This document shows, piece after piece, positions 20,189-31,116 of a stretch of 42,763 nucleotides of DNA. Within the stretch, counting starts at the first letter, position 1, and every line of letters starts with the position of its first letter. Source of the DNA: Lingula anatina (taxonomy: Eukaryota > Brachiopoda > Lingulata > Lingulida > Lingulidae); contig NW_019775857.1 of assembly GCF_001039355.2 (NCBI RefSeq), forward strand, positions 1,537,736-1,580,498. The letters run 5' to 3'. The position numbers and the translations under genes were made by a program. The notes below the pieces were generated by a model, which saw only the letters and a list, made by a program, of their open reading frames with translations, was not told the origin of the DNA and did not search any database.

Positions 20189-23100
20189 GTAAGACTTTTA
20201 ATAACTTTCACAATTTCAAGGGTCCAGTTTAATTTACAAAAGAACAGAAGTCAAAAATGTTCTCGATTTTAAAACTAAAACTTTATGACCCATGATGTCT
20301 CTAGTATGAAATGAAAATGTGCGAACTGTTTTACAAAAATATGTTGTGCGTGTTTAATTATTTAGTAAGATTAAATTATGTAATGGGCTGATACCAATTT
20401 ATTTTGGAGTAGCAAGCTAGAAGTTGAAGTAGCGTAAGATCTTGAGTCTTAAAGTTAAGATGATCTTTTCACATGACTTCTTTTGTAAAAATGGCCTTAT
20501 TATGTGTGTGGCATCACACTTCAGAGTACAGATTTTTTTGTTTGGGATGGGTAGAACTTGTTGAATGTTGAAAAAAAGAAAATCGTCATACTTGGAGAGT
20601 GTTTATGTCAAAGCACTTGCCAGACTCAGAATGCACTAGTATTGTCAAATTGGTCAGTGTTTTTTAATTTGCACTGTGCATCAAGCTTGATATAACTTCA
20701 AACTTCTGTATCATATTAAGTAAAACATGTTTAGTCTTAATTAATTGTTTACACTTTTGACCAGATCAACTAACTGAATAAGATGCCAAGAATATTAGAT
20801 TATCTAAGCATTAGCCTTTCAATGTTTAACTGTGAAATATTTTGCACATAAAATTGACAGATAAATTGCTAATGTTATTGGGACTGTTGCATTGGAATCA
20901 TGAGATAAAAATGGATATGTGGTGGGAAGAGGAATGTTTGATTATGAGGAGAGATATGCCAGGCCGAGCAGAAGTATAATACACTTATTTCAACTGTCTG
21001 CACACTGCAAATATATTGCAAAGTGTTATTGATCCATGTGTTTAAAAAAATCCCAGCATTAAAGGAGATCAAAATGACATTTCGATCAATTATCTAAATT
21101 CTGGATTGCTTCAAGGGGTTTTGATTTCAATTCCCTTTCATTATATTTCTGCAGTTTGAGTTTTTGGTATTGATGCTGAAAACTGGGAGCAGATAGTCTC
21201 AGAATGCTGTCATTTGTGAACGATTACATTATTACTTCTATCCAAGCGACTAAGAAGGAAAAGTCGGCTTTGATTTGAAGAAACAACTTTTCACTGCTTG
21301 TTTATTTTGCAGTTGTTTTCAACAGAGCCTGTCAAGTAAATGCCAATAACTTATAAAACACATACAACTTATACATTGACACAAAGATCAATTTGAGCAA
21401 AATGACAAAATACTTTTAAAAAAAAAACATCACATGCACAAGAGGAAAAAAAAACAGCATGTGATCATTTATTGATGTAGTTTTTTTGCTAAGTTATCTG
21501 TAAAACATATAATTTAAAGGATCAAATGTCTCTCAAGTCACATGCTCTTTGAAAGTTCATTTTGCTGAAACATCACAGTGTGAGTTTCAATGTTTCCCAT
21601 CCAGGAATGTGTTTATCAAATCGTTATTTGCACAGATGTGCCCTCTTGTAATTATTGTTATTATAAAAATGATGTCATTTGATTGACCTTCTGAAAATGA
21701 CAACATTTTCTTTGACATTTCTTGTATAAGTATGCCAACTTTCTGACAAACATGATACATCATTTTTTTTTAATAGTGAGAAGGGAGATGTTTTTGTCAT
21801 AAATGTCAGCATGCACTCAGGTCAAAAAGCAAAGTTTTTACACCTGTGCAAACTCATCATAAAAGTAAAAAAAAAAATTTTTGAAAATAGAAAGACAAAT
21901 CAGCAATTTCAGTTTGAATTATTTTGCAGAGAAAAAGCTCGTGATTTGTTCCCATCTTCAAAGCCATTTGATGATAGCAATTCCATTTTAGTTATTATGA
22001 CTGCCTGAAGAATTATTGATTTTCTTCATTGTGGCTGCTAAAAAGCGGGTGAAATTGCCATAGAACAAATCTTTGAGAAGCACAAAAAAGATTGAGAGAA
22101 GGGTCATCAGTTTTCGCAGTGGGAGACCATAGTATAATTTACAATATTTGTTCATTTGATCATCTTAGTCAACCAAAGCAAAGAGGACATAATTATGAGC
22201 ACAATGGCAATATGTTGTAATGGCAATTTAACTAGCAGGCATTAATTTCTTCTAATGCAAAAAGGAGAGTAACGAGTGCAAGTCTGTCATTTGTTTTTCA
22301 TTCAGCCATTATATACAACACATCAATATTTTCAAACAACATATGTAAGTTTCACATGCCTTTACTTTTAGTACATATTTTGCCATAATCCATACAGTAA
22401 TTTTTTTGTATAAAAGGTGATGTCATTATTACACAGAATTGATTTGATATTTTTTCTAATTGAATTCATCTTTTCATCTTCAGTGCTTTGCCACAATACA
22501 CACAGAAACACCGTTTGTTCAGAGAGGATGTCATAATCATCTAGAAGCCAAACAGTTTCACTGCAGCACACCGCCAGGGCAGTTTTATTCGGCCATCTGT
22601 TGTGACACTGAGTACTGCAATAAAGATGTGAGCCCCACATACCCACCTGTTTCTACAACGGAAGGTTGGTGTCTGTATACTGGGCAGCTTTGCTGTTTAG
22701 TTACAAATGTTGCCACAACACTCAAAATATGGATTTGAATACTATTTCAAACTGTATACATTGTTCTCTATAAAACTTAAAAGCCTTGACTACAGTTTGT
22801 GATGGGTGTGAGATCATTAAGGTTAAGACTGATTTCACAATATTTCTCTTTCTGTTTGTCTTGAGATTTTTTACACCAAAGCATTTCTTTAAAAAATCTT
22901 GGTAAGATTACAGTGTTGACAATAAAACATGAAATGAACTTAGCTTCAAAGTGAATTTTAAGACAGTTTATATGGGTATTTTCACAGAAATGTTAACCTT
23001 GTGGTAAAAGAAGAAATGAAATGCTTCATTCAAATTTATATTTTAAACTAATTATCTAGAGAAGAATATCCTGAACTGTTAGGTTAAGAGATATACAGAT

Positions 23101-25785
23101 AAAAAAGATATATAAACGTATATTTGTAAATCTTTATTACAGGCTACAGCACTCATTCTGATGCTTCCACATACCACCTGCAGCTGTCCCTGGCAGTGGT
23201 GGTCCCCTTGGTTCTAGTGGTGGTCATAGTGGCACTGGTCGTAGTGCTGTGTAGAAAGTGGCATGAGAAGAAACTACGAGAGATCGACGACAGTGCGCGA
23301 CACGCCTTCCTGGAGAATGGGGAGATTCAGGCAACTCAGGTTGGGGATTCCACTCTGGATGTAAGTAGATAAGATGGGATGTAAATATTCTGGATGATAA
23401 TTAGTTTGGCAAAGGGCTCAGTTCTGAAATTAGATTTCTCCTAGCAGTATGACCAGTAAGTGAAAATGAAAATGTGCAAAGATTTATCCTGTCAATGTAC
23501 CCTTCAGGTAAAGCTTCAATTGAATTGTGAAACCCAAAATATAATTTGTTTTTTTTAATCTGTGAAATCATGACCTAATTCTAACTATGTTTTGATGCAG
23601 TTTTTGATGATAATTTCAGGATCTATTAGACTCTAGTTGTACCTCAGGTAGTGGGTCAGGCTTGCCATTTTTGGTGCAGAGAACAGTAGCTAGACAAGTC
23701 TGCTTAGTGGAGTGTATAGGTAAGTGAGTTTATGATTAGAATTATTAAAACTGTAGAATGAAGTAATGAAAAAACTGTAAGATTTTAAATTCTCACAGGC
23801 TAAAACCAGAGCTAATTCTGTTTTTATTTTACAATCACTGTTATATTTTGGTTCTGAAGATTGTAGCAGCAAGTTATCAATAATGTGAAATTAGAAAAAC
23901 AATATTTTCATATATTTTGACATCAGGGTATAAAACAGTTGTGTTTGTCTTATCTTTTTCTCTAAAAAAAAAGGTCCTGAAAATTTGTTCTTCCAGGTAA
24001 AGGTAGATATGGTGAAGTGTGGCGTGGTACTTATCAAGGTGAAAATGTTGCAGTGAAAATATTCATTTCTCGAGATGAAGCTTCTTGGCAACGGGAGAGT
24101 GAGATCTACAATACAGTATTACTGAGACACGAGAACATTCTCGGTTTTCTGGCAGCAGATATGACGAGTAGGAACTCATGCACGCAGCTGTGGCTGATAA
24201 CTCACTATCACGAGGTGGGCTCTCTGTACGACCACCTGAACAGAACCACCCTTGATCATGCAGCAATGCTCAAATTGGCTCATAGTGCCGCGGCAGGACT
24301 AGTTCACCTTCACACGGAGATATTTGGCACCAAGGGCAAGCCAGCAATAGCACATAGAGACATCAAGTCGAAAAACATTCTTGTCAGGAAAAACGGGACA
24401 TGTTGTATAGCTGACTTGGGTCTGGCAGTGATGCACTCACTCAAGACCAACAAAATAGACATGGGCATGAATAATAAAGTAGGAACTAAGAGGTATATGG
24501 CTCCAGAACTGTTGGATGAGACTATGGAGGCCAAGTCTTTTGATTCCTTCAAACGTGTAGATGTGTATGCATTTGGTCTTGTATTATGGGAAATTGCTAG
24601 GAGATGCACTGTTGGAGGTAAAGCAATATTTATGTTTCTTCTTTTGAAATTATGTCTGTGTTTGTTACACTTTTACGGACCTGAATCTTGGCATTTCAAA
24701 ATTACATTGTGACATCATAAAAAGCCGCCTTTTTATTTTTGATTTTAGAGAATTTATATTTTTAGATTTATGGTGTTATTTTCTGTAGCATATTGAAGAT
24801 ATTCTGATAAATAAGCAGAACTTTTGTTCCATACCATGTCTATCACAAAGTCTAACATAAGAATGGCCTTCAGGGTAAAATACAAGATAGAAATTTTTCC
24901 TGTTCAGATCTCCCCTTTTTTATTTCAAAAGGAAGTGTGAAGGTGTATTATTTATATTAAAGGATATTTGATTTTTTGAACTCCAGAGTAATATTATTGT
25001 ACAAAAGAATGTTGAAAATCTCAAAAAAAAAAAGTTGACAATTTTCCCACCAAAATCCTATGTAGACCCTTTTTTAAGCAAACCGTTATTCATGGAAACA
25101 GTATGAATCATTTGATAATATCAAGAAAGTTTGTTAATTTTCCCACCAAAATCCTTTGTACACTCCTACATTAGCAAACCTTATTCTCGAAAAACATTGT
25201 GAATCATTCTCATTTTTCTTCTCCCAGGCATTGCTGAAGAGTACAAGCCTCCATTCTACGACATGGTTCCTTCAGATCCCAGTTTTGAGGAGATGAGAAA
25301 AGTGGTTGTTGTAGACCAGTCTAGACCACAACTGCCCAACAGGTGGTCAGGCAATCTGGTAAGAAGTAACATCATCTTGACATTAATATTAATGTAGATA
25401 ATTACCACCAGCCATCCTATTGCTGGGTCAGTTTTATTTAACAACTCTAATGGTATAGTTTTATATCTAAAACAGTTGCCAATGTTACCAATGGTTAGTC
25501 ATAACTGCCAACTACAGAAGTAATACGTGTATAAATCTTACATTTAGAGGTATTATATTTGTAAAAATTATAAATTCTAAATATGTAAACTTATTTTTTG
25601 ATTGTTAATTTTAGATCTTGTCCCAGTTGTCCAGGCTGATAAGGGAATGTTGGTACCAGAACCCTGCTGCCAGGCTCACTATGATGAGGGTCAAGAAGAC
25701 ACTAGCAAAAATGATCGATTCAAACGACGACGAAAAACCTCTCAAGTTCGAACTTATCACTAATGAAATTTCTCTGACAACTTGA
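20102..25785 (+). CDS. ACVR1: TGF-beta superfamily type I receptor, ALK1/ALK2 class (saxophone/ACVR1-like), 5' end incomplete
   Basis: Seven exons join in frame: about 20095/20102-20188, 22484-22664, 23143-23360, 23620-23719, 23997-24617, 25228-25358 and 25615-25785. Domains in order: a 10-cysteine three-finger ectodomain with a CCDTEYCN box; a transmembrane helix ([20 protein letters not shown]); a GS box ([19 protein letters not shown]); and a Ser/Thr kinase with [15 protein letters not shown] lysine, [11 protein letters not shown] in place of DFG (usual for type I) and GTKRYMAPE. The L45-loop region [13 protein letters not shown] matches the ALK1/2 group, which activates Smad1/5/8 for BMP ligands. 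The C-terminal tail after the kinase is longer than in vertebrate ACVR1. The signal-peptide exon was not identified; it should lie 5' of 20 kb. Confidence 0.95.
20189..22483 (+). other. Intron within the ALK1/2 ectodomain
   Basis: A 2.3-kb AT-rich intron splitting the three-finger domain. I looked for a duplicate ectodomain exon (CC-x(4,5)-CN box) and saw none. Confidence 0.6.
22484..22664 (+). CDS. ACVR1: ALK1/2 ectodomain exon, second half
   Basis: Encodes [18 protein letters not shown] through the [11 protein letters not shown] box, ending phase 1 at a GTTGGT donor. It supplies the remaining six cysteines; together with the previous exon the total is ten, as expected for a type I receptor. 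Confidence 0.93.
23143..23360 (+). CDS. ACVR1: ALK1/2 transmembrane exon
   Basis: Encodes [14 protein letters not shown], then about 20 hydrophobic residues, then the basic stop-transfer [11 protein letters not shown] and the juxtamembrane region to STLD. Phase 1 in, phase 0 out (GTAAGT donor). Confidence 0.94.
23620..23719 (+). CDS. ACVR1: ALK1/2 GS-domain exon
   Basis: 100 nt encoding [14 protein letters not shown], then [18 protein letters not shown] and Ile-Gly. The TSGSGSG serines/threonine are phosphorylated by type II receptors, and the LP motif is the FKBP12 contact in the family. The Arg-Gln of VARQ corresponds to ACVR1 Arg206-Gln207. Confidence 0.96.
23997..24617 (+). CDS. ACVR1: ALK1/2 kinase exon (N-lobe to start of C-lobe)
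   Basis: 621 nt from [11 protein letters not shown] to CTVGG. It holds the glycine loop, the VAVK lysine, the RESEIYN helix-C glutamate, the L45 loop, the HRDIKSKN catalytic loop, DLGLAVMHS and [13 protein letters not shown]. Phase 1 at both ends. Retention of all catalytic residues indicates an active kinase. Confidence 0.97.
24618..25227 (+). other. ALK1/2 kinase intron
   Basis: A 610-bp intron that contains a diverged direct repeat (next entry). No other structure was seen. Confidence 0.6.
25034..25208 (+). repeat. Diverged direct duplication, about 78 bp units
   Basis: Units at 25034-25112 and 25131-25208 share AATTTTCCCACCAAAATCCT, GCAAACC, TTATTC and GAATCATT in the same order. It looks like a local duplication that has since decayed. 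Confidence 0.75.
25228..25358 (+). CDS. ACVR1: ALK1/2 kinase exon (C-lobe)
   Basis: 131 nt encoding [20 protein letters not shown] through [10 protein letters not shown], phase 1 in and phase 0 out. [19 protein letters not shown] is diagnostic of type I receptors. Confidence 0.96.
25615..25785 (+). CDS. ACVR1: ALK1/2 last coding exon
   Basis: 171 nt encoding [20 protein letters not shown], then [13 protein letters not shown] and a tail ending NEISLTT before TGA. ECWYxNPxARLTxxRxKKTL is the conserved end of type I kinases. The tail after KMI is longer than in vertebrate ACVR1. Confidence 0.96.
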   Translation: MLSQLSRLIRECWYQNPAARLTMMRVKKTLAKMIDSNDDEKPLKFELITNEISLTT

Positions 25786-27210
25786 ACCAGATGTAGGATA
25801 CATTTTCTTGATGTTGAAGCAGGGGATATGTGTATTTGTGTAGATAAAGCATTTATTTCTTGCCATTTAATAATACTGAAGTAACTATGATCTCAGTCCT
25901 GCCTACTGTGCATTGAGTTTTAAAGTAGGGAGAACAGGTTGACATGCAATTGCCTTGAATAAGCATTATATGTTTAACATGATACAGGTGACTGTGCTGT
26001 TTATCTAAAATATGTAACTTGACACTCTGTTTTACTTAAATATTTTGGATTAGGTCACATTCAACCCAGTTTTCTATCATCTGCAAATTATGTACTTAAA
26101 AATGTCATTGCAAAAAAAATTAATCATTTTAGATGATAGTTTACTGCTCTTTTGAAAATGCAAATCATGTTCTTAATAACAAATTGAAATTATTTATTAC
26201 AAAAGGCTTGATTTTTAACTTTTTTAATGTGCCTTTGAATTGATAAATTATCTTGGATATTCCTTAAAGATTTAGACAGCATCTAATGCTTAGCATTTTA
26301 ACTTGTTTTTTTAAATTTCCAAATGAGATACTTTATTGAAAGAAAATGCTGTGAATTTGCTCAAAGAATGGTGTTTTTAATATAGTGACAAAACTCTTAT
26401 CAAGAGAATAAATGTTAATGTAACTCAATAGCTAAGGACATTATGTACTTTAGTGAAAGTTGCGGAAAGGGAAATATAAAGCATTATTATGGTGTAGCAC
26501 AAATATGACATTTAAACATAATTTCACCTAACTATTTATCCAAATTATTGAACAATTTATTCACATATTGTACTCATTTATTACGCATTATTTATGAACA
26601 GTAGCGTATGTAAATAATGATACTTTTTGAAAAAATGCTTTAAAATATACTTCACTAGTTGTTAGCATATATAAACAGAAAGTATACATTTGTAAACAGT
26701 TATGTGAAGATAACTTATGTCTAGTTATACTGGAAATGTACAAAATACAAGAAATAAGGTCACATTTCTATGTTAAAAACATTATTATTTTTTTATATTT
26801 GCATGTGAAAGCTAAAAAGTGCTGGTTTTGTTACTAGTTTATAACTGAAATCTCTTCAAGTATAACTGCTTGGTTTGGTATGGTTGTGAATCAGGACAAT
26901 GACTTTTAATGTTTACATTTTTCAACTTCTGACTTTCTGCTTTGAATTTTTGATTTAAAAAGTGTGCCGTCATTTTTGTTGATCTTGTAAAGGGACTCTA
27001 TTACTACAACACTGCACAATTTTATGTTTGCAGGTGAATATCCATTTTTTATTTCATGTTTGGTGATTTGACTTGGAGAATTCAGTTTTTATACCCATTC
27101 ATTGAGACAGTGCCTATGTGTCATCACTATTATATAATATGTGCATAGACAAAAGTGTACTGTAGATGACTGTGGGGAAAATTGTGAATAAAAAATACAG
27201 TATGAAAAAA
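25786..27210 (+). other. 3' UTR of the ALK1/2 gene
   Basis: About 1.4 kb of AT-rich, non-coding DNA from the stop codon to the last good polyadenylation hexamer. An earlier AATAAA at 26407 could give a shorter form. The end is inferred. Confidence 0.5.
27187..27192 (+). terminator. Polyadenylation signal AATAAA (candidate, ALK1/2 gene)
   Basis: A canonical hexamer followed by A-rich sequence and then a TTCTGTTGTATGTTG stretch that could act as the downstream U/GU-rich element. Confidence 0.45.
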
Positions 27211-27972
27211 ATATCACTATTTCTGTTGTATGTTGATTTAAAGGGTTTGGCACACGTAGTTTCAGAGATAGTTAGAAACTTATCTCTGACATTTCCAGGA
27301 AGCTAATTCAGCATCCTACATATATGAAAATTCAATCCTTTTATGATACGGCCATTTAAAGCAAATAATGGAATTTTGAAAATGAACCAGCAATAAAAAT
27401 TTTTGTTCTTTATTTCTTGAAAATTTAATTAGGATATGATACGTGAAATGATGTGAGCTGTGTATTTCACTGGTGTGTAATTGGATCAAACAAATATTAT
27501 TTTGACATAAAAAGCTAATCTAATTGCTGTATATATTGGACAATTTCAGAACCTGGTGATTAATTTGCAGTAAAATGATAAAACCTTGAAAAGTACTTCA
27601 ACAGCTGTGTTATGCACCCAAAGTTATAATAATAGTTTTTTCAAACAACAGCTAAAATCAGTTATTTTCACTTCTAGGGCACAAACGACAAAAACATCTG
27701 TGGCTTCATTTCATGAAGGTACCTTGCTAGATGCTGAACAGTACATGAAAGGAAATTGTTGAGTCTAGCCATTGTTTGGAAAAAAAAATCAGTTTTGTAA
27801 CGTTAATAAAACTTTGATTTGGCCACATTTATAATCCATATGCAATTTTGATAAATGAATTTATTTAGAATAGTCCGGTATTAATCCTGTTTGTATGGAA
27901 TTTTAAAAAAAATGAAATTTTAAACATAAATTACATCAGGACTCTCCTGACAAAACGGACCATATATCCAGC

Positions 27973-28218
27973 CAGTGGCGGATTTAGAGGGGGGTCAGGG
28001 GGGTCCTGACCACCCACCCCCCCACCCTCTTCGATTTCTGATCCCCTCTTGAAATTAGAATTTTGACTATCTGAATTAGAGTTCTAAACCGTACCAAATG
28101 GCACCGTTCGCACTCTAAAATACCAAAAATTGTCGTGCCCTTAACCCCACTCCAAGTTGGGGGGAGGGGGAGGATCGGCATCGCATCGGACCCCAAAATA
28201 ATCCTGGATCCGCCCCTG
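27973..28218. mobile_element. hAT-like non-autonomous element with 8-bp target duplication
   Basis: A 246-bp element starting CAGTGGCGGATTTAG and ending CTGGATCCGCCCCTG (imperfect inverted ends). It is flanked by perfect 8-bp direct repeats TATCCAGC at 27965-27972 and 28219-28226. An 8-bp target duplication with CAG...CTG ends fits hAT-type transposition. No transposase is encoded, and it contains poly-G/poly-C tracts near the left end. Confidence 0.85.
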
Positions 28219-29450
28219 TATCCAGCTATCGGAGCAACTATCGGAGCAACTTCCTCTCTCAGGAGACTATACAAACTTTTCTTAATATTTACTATACCCG
28301 AGATGAAGCATTTGAAATATATTAAATTGATTCCTATTGAAAGACACAGAAACCAGCAAACCAGCTACATGTAAAAACATTTACTGGAGACCATTAACAC
28401 AATTGAGCTGAGGCTGATTTTTTAAACGTAAACTAGGAGATGAAGCCATCTCTGATGTTACTCAATCCCTTTACAACCGAAAACATCCTTAAAAGCTGGA
28501 CTGCAGTAGTTTCTAGTTAAAAAATACTTTAAGCCATTCAGGTTAAAATTCAAACACCTATATTTACCAAACTTTGATGTAATTTGATTAAAATTGAAAA
28601 TTTAAAAATTTAATTGGGCTACCCTATGACATCAGGGCCCTATAAAATAGTATACAATAATACATTAATAATTTTGTAAGACTACTAGCGGACCTTGTGG
28701 TCAGAGAGTTTAATTTGTCCATGCAATCACCACTATTATTCAGCAATGACAGCTCGCAAATCTGTATTAAACACGACACAGGTCCGCGATAGACCACCCC
28801 ATTGATTTTCTTGTGTTATAAAGTGAAAACATGGCATTGCCCTGTGAAGATCTAGGAAAGCAGATGTCGTTCTATACGACTGGCCAGTCTTTTAGATCTA
28901 AATTATTAAAATTTAAAAAATTGACTAAGTCGTATCCAGGTGCAGGGGTGGGTCGCACAATGATTCGCAAGTAGGAGAAATTGCTTTTATTTCCTACGGG
29001 AAAATTCATTTTGTTAGATAAACCTCGTGAAGAGTGCCTTTGATTAACATTTCAAAAATAAGATAACTTAGAATATTCATGCCTAAAATTATTTTCATTT
29101 ATTTACAAGACATTTATATTGGCTCAGATTTGGAGCAGGACATTTGTAAAGGTAAGTAATTAGATTACCTTCAACATTTGTTCATGATCATTTTTTTTTC
29201 TTACTTATTTGTTATTATGTATTTTGAAATTATGCATTGATCTGTGTAGATATTTCATTGAAGAACAAAAGCCTGAATTGTGATCATTTACAAATCATAT
29301 CAACCCCTGTATTAAGAGCCTACTAATTAAGGAGAATACTGGTGTGCAGGTCTTGTGGGCTATGGTTATTTATTTTATTTGTCTTGAAATATGTAGTAAA
29401 ACCATTGCTGCGATCACGTATGAAGCCTAGGGCCACAAGAGAGCCTTTCC

Positions 29451-29712
29451 CAGGGGCGGATTCAGGATTACATAAAGGGGGTCCAGTTTTTCAAAGAATG
29501 ACAGGTCTCGGATGCGAAGCCGATCCTTGCCCCCTTGGTGTGGGTTTTGGTGCTTAAGAGGGCAAACGGTGTCATTTGGTGCAGTTTAGAACCATGATTC
29601 AGCTCTTCAAAATTATAATTTTATGAGGGGAATATTGATGTGATTTTTTCCAAAAACCGAAGGGGGGGGGGGGGGTCAGGACCCCCCTGACACCCCCCTC
29701 AATCCGTTACTG
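29451..29712. mobile_element. Second copy of the CAGGGGCGGAT element, inverted
   Basis: Starts CAGGGGCGGATTCAGG and ends CAATCCGTTACTG. The interior (AACGGTGTCATTTGGTGCAG, TTTAGAACC, TTCAAAATT) matches the reverse complement of the element at 27973. The flanks share only TTTCC, so the target duplication is eroded. A long G run (29661-29674) lies near its right end. Confidence 0.8.
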
Positions 29713-30699
29713 TTTCCTTACTGACAGCTAAGAGCTGAAAAGTGCGGTAGCTGTGACTATCGCAAAACTAAAACATTATGACGTTCGCTCTAGGCTGTCA
29801 CGTTAACCGGTTAATGAACTGACAAAACCACACGAAAGGACTTTAGAATACCACATGCACTAGTTTTCCATAATGCAAATTTCAGTCAAAATCGATTAAG
29901 TGTTTTTAAACCAAACTGATAAAATCGCTGTTTACAGAAACAGAAAAACATACGCCTATACAATGAACTAATAAAAACTGGCGTGTATAGATTTTATTTT
30001 AAGAAAATTAATTTAAATTCAGATCCGTGACCACCTGCGATGCTTTTTTTTTTTTCATTTCCGTAGAGTAGTGAAGCATTTTAAAGTCCTTTTGCTTCGT
30101 TTTTATGTTCATTAACCAATGAAAATGACAGCCGAGTGCGAATACGTTCAGTGCATCACATATTTTCCTGATAAACGGAGTCTGTTGTGGTCTAGTCTTG
30201 ACATTCATATGTATTAGCCCTAACGACAAGAAATAATAAATACCTAATGAGAGTAGCATTCTAACGGATATTTTGAAGTTGTAAATCAGAATGTTATATT
30301 GGTATTAATTTCAGTTGTGTTAAAAAAATAGATTAAATCTTTTTAAATGGATATGAAATAAAAAATGGATGATTATAATAAAGCTTTTGATTATGATTAA
30401 AACAATACAATGAGAAAACTGGTTGATCGTATTCCTCGTTTATTCTTTCCCTTTCATCAAAAATATTTTGAACACATTAAGCCTACATGATTGGCCTAAT
30501 GTTAGGTATATACACAACAAATTATGGGAATTCTGCTTAGACCTACTTGTAGTTAAAACGAATTTTTTACAAAACAAATAAGTCGTATTTAATCACATTA
30601 TATCACAATCAGGCCTTTGATATAATTGAAATACGAGCATTTTCTAATAAGATTAGGAATAAATTTCTTTTTTGTCTTTTGTTGCTGTTTTGTATTCGT

Positions 30700-31052
30700 G
30701 CTAGCACTTAATAGGTCTTTAGAAGGTCGCCGCTAGGTCAAATATGCCGTCATAGCCAGACACCGCGTGACGCACGTATACAGTTTCTCTTAATGCGCAA
30801 AAACATAATCCCTTAAAGACGGCATAGCTTATGTCATATTTGATACATTCAACTGGGATTCAAGAAGAATGAGACGTTTATTCAGGAGAATTCTTTAAAG
30901 CAAAAAATTTAAGTATTCTCAAGTGAAACGAGGCTAGTGGAACGTTTATTAAGCGAGGCGTAGGGATATTGTCTGGTTATTATCCGTAAAACAGCCACCA
31001 AAAAGCGATGGGGAAGGTACAGGGATAAAAAAGCAGGTGCCCGTCCAGTAAG
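30700..31052 (+). promoter_or_regulatory. Presumed promoter and 5' UTR of the ALK4/5 gene
   Basis: The 350 bp upstream of the ATG contain a cluster of CpG-bearing sequence (GGTCGCCGC, CACCGCGTGACGCACG, AATGCGC, AAGCGAGGCG). They also include an imperfect inverted repeat, TCAAATATG...CATATTTGA, at about 30737-30844. The start site is not visible. Confidence 0.4.
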
Positions 31053-31116
31053 ATGTCGTCCCTCTTTCTGCTACTAGAGCTGTTTGTTCTAGTTGCCTTG
31101 TTAGAAGGAACAGTCG
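31053..31116 (+). CDS. ACVR1B: ALK4/5 signal-peptide exon
   Basis: 64 nt encoding MSSLFLLLELFVLVALLEG, then TV and the first base of Gly, ending at a GTAAGC donor in phase 1. It is a classic secretory signal with a leucine-rich core, and the first in-frame ATG was chosen. Confidence 0.88.

Larger units (their letters stand above)
27211..30700. other. Intergenic region between the two type I receptor genes
   Basis: 3.5 kb without a recognised gene. It contains two inverted copies of a hAT-like MITE (27973-28218 and 29451-29712) and AT-rich sequence; the open frames at 27984-28374 are internal to the first element. Confidence 0.6.

Noticed and set aside
27984-28374. Overlapping open frames on both strands
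   Set aside because: They lie in and next to the hAT-like element and have no transposase-like features.
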